Positions 57,432-64,000 of a stretch of 64,000 nucleotides of DNA are shown here, piece after piece. Below the pieces are notes generated by a model. That model was not told the DNA's origin. It saw only the letters and a program-made list of their open reading frames with translations, and made no database searches. Position 1 is the first letter of the stretch; each line of letters opens with the position of its first letter. Source of the DNA: Chionoecetes opilio (lineage: Eukaryota; Arthropoda; Malacostraca; Decapoda; Majidae); the NCBI GenBank assembly GCA_016584305.1, contig JACEEZ010018607.1, forward strand, positions 1 through 64,000, written 5' to 3'. A program made the position numbers and the translations under genes.

Positions 57432-57695
57432 TGACTTGATCTGGCCAATTGACTTTCATTTTGCGTCTCTCTCTCTCCCTCTCTCTCTCTCTCTTTTCTC
57501 TCTCTCCTTTTTTTTCCTTTCTCTCTCTCTCCTTTCTTTTTTCTCTCCTTTTTTTTTTTCATCTACTATTTCTTCTCCCTCCTCCTCCTCCTCCCTCTTC
57601 ATCCTCCACACAATGAAAATATTCACGATAATATCACATACTGGCTATGATGTGTGTGTGTATTGACTTGATCTGATCAATTGACTTTCATTTGC

Positions 57696-57753
<58 letters not shown>

Positions 57754-57860
57754 TTCATCTACTATTTCTTCTCCCTCCTCCTCCTCTTCCTTCTCCCTCT
57801 TCATCCTCCACACGATGAAAATATTCACGATAATATCACATACTGGCTATGATGTGTGTT
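56986..57860 (+). repeat. Left arm of inverted microsatellite-rich repeat, triplicated inside
   Basis: It begins GGGATATCGACACTCGTGG, with GTGGGTCCCGCAGTTTCCCG and CTGCAGTCACAGTGCAGTG, then CT tracts. A module of CATCTACTATTTCTTCTCCC, TCCACACGATGAAAATATTC, ACGATAATATCACATACTGG and a TG tract occurs three times (about 57240-57460, 57560-57700, 57750-57860). Long Ser/Leu frames are translations of the CT tract. It pairs with 60056-60834. Confidence 0.8.
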
Positions 57861-60054
57861 GCCTAGTTTTGCCTAGTTGTAACAGGAAACAACAGTTTTA
57901 CTGGAAAAGAGCTATGCTCGTACTGTCCCGTCTCCAAATCTACTATTATCCAGCTTGCCTTTTAAGTCCTGAATATTTCTTGCATTAATCACTTTTGCAT
58001 CAAGGTTGTTCCAGGTTCTATGCTTCTATAGGGGGAAGCTGTATTTTTTTATGTCCCTCTTGCATGTTGTCCTTTTAAAATTTTCTTCTTATGACCTCTT
58101 GCACTTCTATCTTTCCCACACAAACAGATCTTCTCTATCAATTTTTTCCAGACCCATTGAGGGCTCTATACACTGCTATAAAATCTCCCCTTCTCTTCTT
58201 TCTCAAGAGTTGGGGGGTTTTTAGTCTTGAAAGTCTTTCTTATATGGTAAATCTCCAGGCTTGGAGCCATTTTGTGGCTGCTCTTTGTATTCTCTCAATT
58301 TTCCTTATATCCTTCTTTTATGTGGTGACCAAATCACTGCCGCATTTTCCCAACCTTGGTCGAATCAAAGATGTTATCAATTTCTTAATCATCTCTTCAT
58401 CCAAAATATTGAATGCCATTCTTATATTCCTCAGCAATGATATGTATCTCCTGTGATCTTGTTTATGTAGCGCCCCCTTTATAATTTATTATTTTGACGT
58501 TAATTCAAGAGGGCTCCACAATCCTGGCTATTACGCTGCCACCACCCACAATAAGTGGGAATTTTTTTTTATAAAATTAAGAAAATATGTAATTTACTAA
58601 TGGGTCTGAATAACAACGTGTTATAAGAAACTTAATATATTTGCACTTTACTGATTCACCAGTAATTACCCCCAAAACTCCTTTAAACCTAATATTTTAA
58701 CTTATGTCTTAATTAAATACATACTTAATGCTAATAACATAGACACGCAGCGACTCTCAGCTCGTGCTCAAAACCGTAATCCTATAACTCCTTAACCTAA
58801 ATCATTGAGTAAATGTCCCGTCACTGGTTCTCTGTGTAACTTTTCCCGTCACACGATTCTCTGAGTCAAGTATCAAGGGCCCACACACTCCAGCATGAGA
58901 CTAAGCCTTAGCGGGACCTGGGTTAAAAACAGAGGCGTTCACAGCTGTTCCCCCCCTGTTCATCCAGCCGGCTCCCCACTGCTACCTTGAACCCTTATAT
59001 AGGTGAAAACCAAAACCCCCGCACGTCTTACCACAAACAGACACGTGGACCCAAAGACATCTAATATGGCGATCTACCTTCCTCCCTGCCTGGCCCGCTG
59101 ACGTCACCAGCTACCGTCGGGAAAAAATATATCAAAATATATTTTTATATAGTGATTCAGAACTGAGGAGTGAAGGAAAATTATGCATTTCATTACTCGA
59201 CATTATAAAATTACTTTAACCCCCCCACTCAAGGGTAAACTCTTCATCAATCATGAGTCAAACGTTTAGCCCATTTTCCCGCTTTACATTTATATCCTTC
59301 TCTGGTGACAAATTATCCGTAATCCACACTCCCAGATTTTTTTCGACCTTTGTTTTGATTATCCATTCATTCCCATCGAATACTTTCCTCTCTGTCTCTT
59401 TTTGCTACTGCCCATTCCAATCACTTTACATTTGTTGGCATTAAACTCCATTTCCCATAGTTAATCCATCTGAAAATCTTATCTAGACCTTTTGTAAATC
59501 CCCAGTCTCTTACTTTCTACTTTTCTTAGTAATTTAGCATCATCAGCGAATAAACTCATATAACTATTTACTCCTTCTGGTCATATCATTACATAGACCA
59601 AGAACATCACTGGGGCAATTTCTGATCCTTGAGGAACTCCACTATCACCCCTGCACCAATTCTGGGTTCTGATCTATTATTACTGTTCTCATCTCTCTGT
59701 TTCTCAAAAAGTCTTCCATCCACTTCAGCAAACCACCCTTCAATCCTCCTACATGTTCTAGCTTCCAGGGGCAGTCTCTTATGAGGTACCTAGTCAAATG
59801 CCTTCTTTAGGTCCAAATATATGCAATCGACCCACCCCTCTCTTTCTGTGTCACATCGATCACTCTCGAGTAAAAGCTTAATAAAATTCGTTGTACATGA
59901 CATTCCTCCTCTAAATCCAAAACTGGCCACCTGCGAGTGTGTTTGCTCTTCCAAATATTTCAACCATCTGTCCTTCACAATTTTTCACACATTTTTTCCA
60001 CTACACTTGTTAATGATACTGGCCTGAATTTAGTGGTTCTTTCTTTGTCTCCCC
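57861..60054 (-). pseudogene. LINE copy E, RT fragment split by a solo LTR
   Basis: This minus-strand LINE of the same family begins with a 3' tandem CAACTAGG.AAAACTAGG motif and the ORF tail (57890-58461). After an 823 bp insertion it resumes (59293) with the connection region, FADD at about 59541-59552 and the RT fingers. Those are FGFRGGMSCTTNF and EGWVDCIYLDLKKAFD in the minus frame 59978-59790. It is 5'-truncated at about 60054. Both edges lie in TG-rich DNA, as if the LINE had inserted inside the TG tract of the surrounding inverted repeat. It is inactive. Confidence 0.85.
58466..59288. mobile_element. Solo LTR (823 bp) inserted in LINE copy E
   Basis: The insertion starts TGTAGCGCCCCC and ends CGCTTTACA (TG..CA ends, TGTA/TACA inverted). 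It is flanked by TTTA at 58462-58465 and 59289-59292, a 4 bp target duplication. The LINE reads continuously across it when compared with copy D. A TTATATAGG TATA-like motif lies at about 58994-59003. No internal coding region is present, which is the expected product of LTR-LTR recombination. It is unrelated in sequence to the 18.4 kb LTR. Confidence 0.8.
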
Positions 60055-60055
60055 T

Positions 60056-60629
60056 TGGTGTGTGTGTGTGTGTGTGTGGGTGTGTGTGTGTGTGATGACT
60101 TAATCTGGTCAGATGAGGAGAGGTAGCAGGTCTCCCTTAGTCCCTCTCGTAGTTAGTCCCTCCGTAAAAAATTTGTCCAGTCTCTCTCTCTCTCTCTCTC
60201 TCTCTCAAGAGAGAGAGAGAGAGAGAGGGGAGAGAGAGAGAGAGAGAGAGGGAGATGAGGAGAGAGAGAGAAGGAGACGAGGAGAAACGAGGAGGGGAGC
60301 GAGAGGGGAGCGAGAAAGAGAGAGAGCGAGAGAGCGAGACTCGCAAAATGAAAGTAAAGAAGAGTAAAAAAAAAGTAAGGAGAGAGGGACTAAGGGAGAA
60401 CCTGCTACCTCACCTCACTGACAGATCAAGTCAAGTCACACACACACACACCCCAACCCCACATCATAGCCAGTATGTGATATTATCGTGAATTTTTTTC
60501 ATCGTGTGGAGGATGAAGAGCGAGAAAGGGAGAAGGAAGAGGTGGAGGAGGGAGAAGAAATAGTAGATGAAAAAAAAGAAAAAGAGGAGAAAGATAAGGG
60601 AAAGGAAGAGAGAGAGAGAGATAAGAGAG

Positions 60630-60710
<81 letters not shown>

Positions 60711-60834
60711 AGACTCGCCCGGCGTGGTATCACTGCACTGTGACTGCAGCAGAAATACATATCTGGCAACTCAGTCCGCGGGACAGCCAGCGGGAAACTG
60801 CGGGACCCACATTCTCCATGAGTGCCGGGATATC
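60056..60834 (-). repeat. Right arm of inverted repeat, with its own CT/GA palindrome
   Basis: 60480-60834 is the reverse complement of 56986-57340, including CGATGAAAA.., GA tracts and CTGCGGGACCCACATTCTCC. Inside, 60093-60146 (GACTTAATCTGGTCAGATGAG, AGGTAGCAGGTCTCCC) pairs with 60379-60441 (GGGAGAACCTGCTACCTCAC, GATCAAGTCAAGTC) around a CT-then-GA run (60181-60300). Frames here translate simple repeats. Confidence 0.8.
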
Positions 60835-60844
60835 ACCCTAATAT

Positions 60845-60942
60845 TTTAGGGGAATTTCCCTACATATTAGGGAAATTTATCTAGAACTTAGGCTAATAGC
60901 CCTAGTCAGGGATAATTCCTACAATGAAGGGAAATATTCCAT
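60845..60942. repeat. AGGGAAATTTCCC-type repeat, left part
   Basis: TTTAGGGGAATTTCCCTA, TATTAGGGAAATTTATC and AATGAAGGGAAATATTCC. The text continues after the piggyBac-like insertion at 61613 (GGTAAATTTCCCTAAATTTC) and is related to 28320-28390. Confidence 0.6.
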
Positions 60943-61612
60943 TTAACCCTTTCAGTGACAAATGACGTCTTTGAGCGTCATCCGGTACATGTTTGCCATA
61001 GTACAAATGACGTCTTTGAGCGTCATCCAAAAAAAATATTTAAAATATTTATTAAAAATCTTAAAAAAGCGCGCGGTTGACGTTGAGATTCACTTGACCG
61101 TTGGAGCGAATTACAATATATTATATTAAAATATATTTTGTATAATATAATATTGTATAATATTATATTATACAATATATTTATTATAAAAAAAAACTTT
61201 ACGCTATCTTTCACTTCGTTGTATGGCTTTATTTTTGAGCGAATTACAATACATTATACTTCATTGGAAAGGAAATTTATTCGGCTATGTCATGGAATGT
61301 AGAAAAATCTTCTATGATGATAAGTTGATTTTTGGGATATTATTTTCTGCCGCAAGGTGTTATTATTTTTTTTTTTTCACTTCTAACTCGAGGTTTTGTA
61401 AGTTATTTCCGCTAGCATATTTTTTGAACATGTATGATATAGGAAATGATCTTAGCTTAAAAACGAAACATAATTGAACTCGATACCTTTGATAGTTTAG
61501 TTTCTAGACGCAGTGGAAGTACAACTTTTTTCCCGCGCGTGACATTTCGGGTGACAATGGGTTTACGCGGGACAACAAAAAGTTAATGACAATGGTGACA
61601 TGAAAGGGTTAA
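60943..61612. mobile_element. piggyBac-type MITE, 662 bp, TTAA flanked
   Basis: TTAA (60943-60946) is followed by CCCTTTCAGTGAC. The right end is GTGACATGAAAGGG followed by TTAA (61609-61612). Exact TTAA target duplication with CCCTTTCA/TGAAAGGG ends is diagnostic of piggyBac elements. Near the left end ATGACGTCTTTGAGCGTCAT occurs twice (about 60962 and 61007) and forms a hairpin. An 84-codon plus frame inside (61223-61477) shows no transposase motif. It is non-autonomous. Confidence 0.85.
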
Positions 61613-61809
61613 GGTAAATTTCCCTAAATTTCAAGAAATTCCAGAAATTTGGTAAAACTTCTACGTAAGGAAAAACTGAAATTGCATAATAAATTACTGA
61701 TCTGGGGGGGTTGTGCCCCCCAAAATCTCCCGCTAGTTTACTAACCAAACTTGAACGTTAGTTACCTAACCTTACCTAACCTATAGATAGTCTGCACTCA
61801 AGACACTCA

Positions 61810-63060
61810 AAACACATCAAGTGGGGGGGTGGACATCCCGGAACCTGTGCTACGCGGATCCTCCAATGCTGTACCAAAGAAGCACCTTTCACCTCTCCCG
61901 AGGGAACAAATACCGGCAGATAGACGGTGTCGCCATGGGCTCGCCCTTAAGGGTATTGCTGGCAAACTTCTTCATGGGCTGCATAGAAGAAGAAGAAGTA
62001 TTTAAGAAAATAAACAAGCCCGACATATATAGCCGCTACATCGATGACATTTCATCAAAACGAAGTGTCACTAAGAAGCAGAACAACTGAAACTCTGCCT
62101 ATAAGATACTTCAGGCCTCACCTTCACCATAGAAAGCAGCTCAGACAAATCAATGCCGTTTTTGGACGTCCTCGTAACACAACAAGAGGAATGTTTTAGC
62201 ACAAATGTCTACGTGAAGCCAACGAACCCCGGACACTGCCTCAACGGAAAAAGTAAATGCCCGCAGCAATATAAGGACTCGACCATCCGTGCATATATTA
62301 GAATAGCTCTAACACACTGTAGTATGTGGCAACTCGTACACAAAGAAATCGAGCGATCTACTCAAGTCCTCATTACCAACGGCTTCAGTGAAAGAGACAT
62401 CAACCGTTAGACCAAGAAAATTATGGAGAGCTGGTGCAATCCTAACGCCACAGAAAAGAGCCAAGACATAACTGTTTTTTACCGGGCTTTCTTCTCCACC
62501 GCTTACAAAGAAGAAGAAAGAAAATATCACAAATTGTCAACCGTAATGTGAAACCTACAGACCCAGAGAGAAGAATAAAACTACAAATATATAACAAGAA
62601 ACAAGAAAGTCAGCAAGCTCCTTCTCCGAAACAGCCCAAGCCAGACGAAAGAGACAATCCAGAAGTCCCATGTCGTTTATAGGATCACGTGCAAACGAGG
62701 AAACTGTGAAGTTCTCCCCTCCTCCTACATTGGCATGACGACAACGAAGCTGTCTCGACGTCTTACTTGCCACTTAAGTTCCGGAGTCCCAAAAAGTCAC
62801 CTACTAGACTTCACCTGCTCTCCCAAGCATGAGGAGAACAAAGGGTAGCGATATCCAACCCACAGAGACGCAAAGCAAGGAGGAGCAGAAGCCATCCACC
62901 AATGAGCAAGGCCGCCAGACTTCTCTTTAAGTAGCGGCTCGCACTGCACCCACTCATGCTCACCTCTGCATCTGAGGAGAAAACATCTCTCCACGCTGCT
63001 GAAGAAGGGTCCATGACCCAAAATCGTGATACAGCAAAAGACCAGCTATGGCGAAGTCAT
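61810..63060 (+). pseudogene. Penelope-like element, RT C-terminal part plus GIY-YIG endonuclease
   Basis: The plus-strand segments carry GNKYRQIDGVAMGSPLRVLL and ANFFMGCIE, then PDIYSRYIDDIS with the catalytic YIDD (about 62029-62052), and MPFLDVLVT (62153-62180). Next come NGKSKCP, a YKDSTIRAYIRIALTHCS.W stretch with QVLITNGF, and then VVYRITCKRGNCEV followed by SYIGMTTTKLSRRLTCHL (about 62675-62775). The order RT followed by GIY-YIG, and the DGVAMGSPL and R(Y)(I/V)DD(I) signatures, are typical of endonuclease-bearing Penelope-like elements. The RT N-terminus is absent upstream of about 61810. Stops and shifts occur at about 62087, 62408 and 62549. Confidence 0.85.
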
Positions 63061-63190
63061 AAACTTGATCACTAAAGAGAATAAGACACTCTTAAGACAG
63101 AGAAAATATCTTGAAAAAGATAATAAATGCTGAACTAGCTATCACTTTTAACGAGATCTGTCTCAGAGAAAATATCCTGCCCGTATGTAC

Positions 63191-63192
<2 letters not shown>

Positions 63193-63246
<54 letters not shown>

Positions 63247-63250
63247 ATAT
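63193..63250 (+). repeat. AAAT tetranucleotide microsatellite
   Basis: About 14 AAAT units close to the end of the Penelope-like element. It may be its 3' tail or an independent microsatellite. Confidence 0.9.
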
Positions 63251-63258
63251 ATTATATA

Positions 63259-64000
63259 TACAGTCAAACCTCGATATAACGGACCTCGATTTAACGGACT
63301 CCATTCACCAGACAAATTTGTGGGCAAGAATGGCATATCAGACCGCTTATCGCCGCTGGAATCGTCAACTCGACATAATTTTTTATTTTTATTTTGGAAT
63401 GCTTGGGTTTTAAGGAGTTTTAATGCATCAGATATTAAGATATATAAGGTAGGAGCCTGTGTTGCTAGTGATTTAGTTGTAGAAGGGTGTATGTGGGTTT
63501 AAAATATTGAATATTAGTACGTATTGCAATTTCTTGACTTCTTCTGTGACCTCTTTCTCTTAAAGTAATCGTCCAGACCCATTTTTTCTTTACATAATTA
63601 TGTTGAATGATCATTCAAAAATACCTAATCCACAAAAAATTATTCATTTCCACGCCTTATTTCCCTAAAAACACGACTTTTGTAAAAAGCGCGGGAAAAA
63701 ACAACAGCCTCATTCCAGCCGTGCACGAAACATGCTGGTGACGTCACATCAGGAAGCCTCCCAGCCCTGCCTGATACAGATACACGGAGACTCAGAAAAA
63801 AACATAGTACTTGAAGAATTTTGGGTGTTTCTGATAGATTTTTTTTGCGATAGGCATATATTGCATCCTTCATGGGCACAGCAAGAAAGCTGTACCTTTC
63901 CAGAGAGCTTAGCACCCATTTCCGACCTATTTGGCCAGGTTATGTGTGTGCAGCGCCGGTAAGAGTCGGGTGAGAGCCGCGCGGTGTGAAACACATGTCT
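63259..64000 (+). mobile_element. Tigger/pogo-type element, left terminus; body runs off the window
   Basis: TA then CAGTCAAACCTCGATATAAC and GGACCTCGATTTAACGGACT. A CAGT.(A/G)AACCTCG.T..ACG start is characteristic of Tigger/pogo and Jerky-type Tc1/mariner elements. The right terminus is outside the window, or was not seen before 64000. I see no transposase motif in 63300-64000; short frames on both strands overlap. Confidence 0.65.

Noticed and set aside
56956..57666. Ser/Leu-rich frames up to 236 codons
   Set aside because: They are direct translations of CT and TG microsatellites.

Overview
This looks like a piece of repeat-dominated animal nuclear DNA, most likely from a decapod crustacean or a close arthropod relative. 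The pointers are CCTAA/TTAGG-type tracts (the arthropod telomere unit), very dense microsatellites and foldback elements, and non-LTR retrotransposon fragments whose protein motifs match a LINE type I recall as abundant in crab and shrimp genomes. The organism call is an inference. I found no intact host protein-coding gene. Every protein signature I recognise belongs to a mobile element and is broken by frameshifts or stops.

Layout. 1-18.7 kb: poor-looking sequence with expanded homopolymers. It holds AT-rich and GC-rich patches (GC-rich blocks at 10.4-12.0 and 13.3-17.1 kb), several short tandem or inverted repeats, and one tRNA-like SINE head. 18.4-22.0 kb: a short LTR retrotransposon on the minus strand, with 740-750 bp LTRs and a 2.05 kb interior. 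22.2-30 kb: AT-rich satellite, hAT-like, Tigger-like and CCTAA-containing foldback pieces. 30.2-35.0 kb: a very large imperfect inverted repeat that has itself collected a LINE piece, a MITE and a second palindrome. 36.9-42.9 kb: a LINE reverse-transcriptase end followed directly by a 5.7 kb DNA transposon. That transposon has ~0.32 kb terminal inverted repeats, a probable TTA target duplication and a broken transposon protein with XPG/FEN-like acidic motifs. 43-46.6 kb: another foldback carrying a tRNA-derived SINE with a 13 bp target duplication, a CCTAA minisatellite, a possible THAP exon and LINE copies. 46.6-50.5 kb: the longest LINE copy, minus strand, with traces of ORF1, endonuclease and reverse transcriptase. 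50.5-51.8 kb: a Ty3/Gypsy gag remnant. 54.6-56.8 kb: a 26 bp minisatellite of about 85 units with higher-order structure. 57-60.8 kb: an inverted, microsatellite-rich repeat holding a LINE that is split by a solo LTR. 60.9-61.6 kb: a piggyBac-type TTAA MITE. 61.8-63.1 kb: a Penelope-like element (RT plus GIY-YIG). 63.26 kb to the end: the start of a Tigger/pogo-type element.

The insertions can be ordered from the sequence: solo LTR into LINE into a TG repeat within an inverted repeat; SINE into a foldback; piggyBac MITE into an older AGGGAAAT-rich repeat; the 5.7 kb transposon immediately after a LINE stop codon. The most interesting object is the 37.2-42.9 kb transposon.
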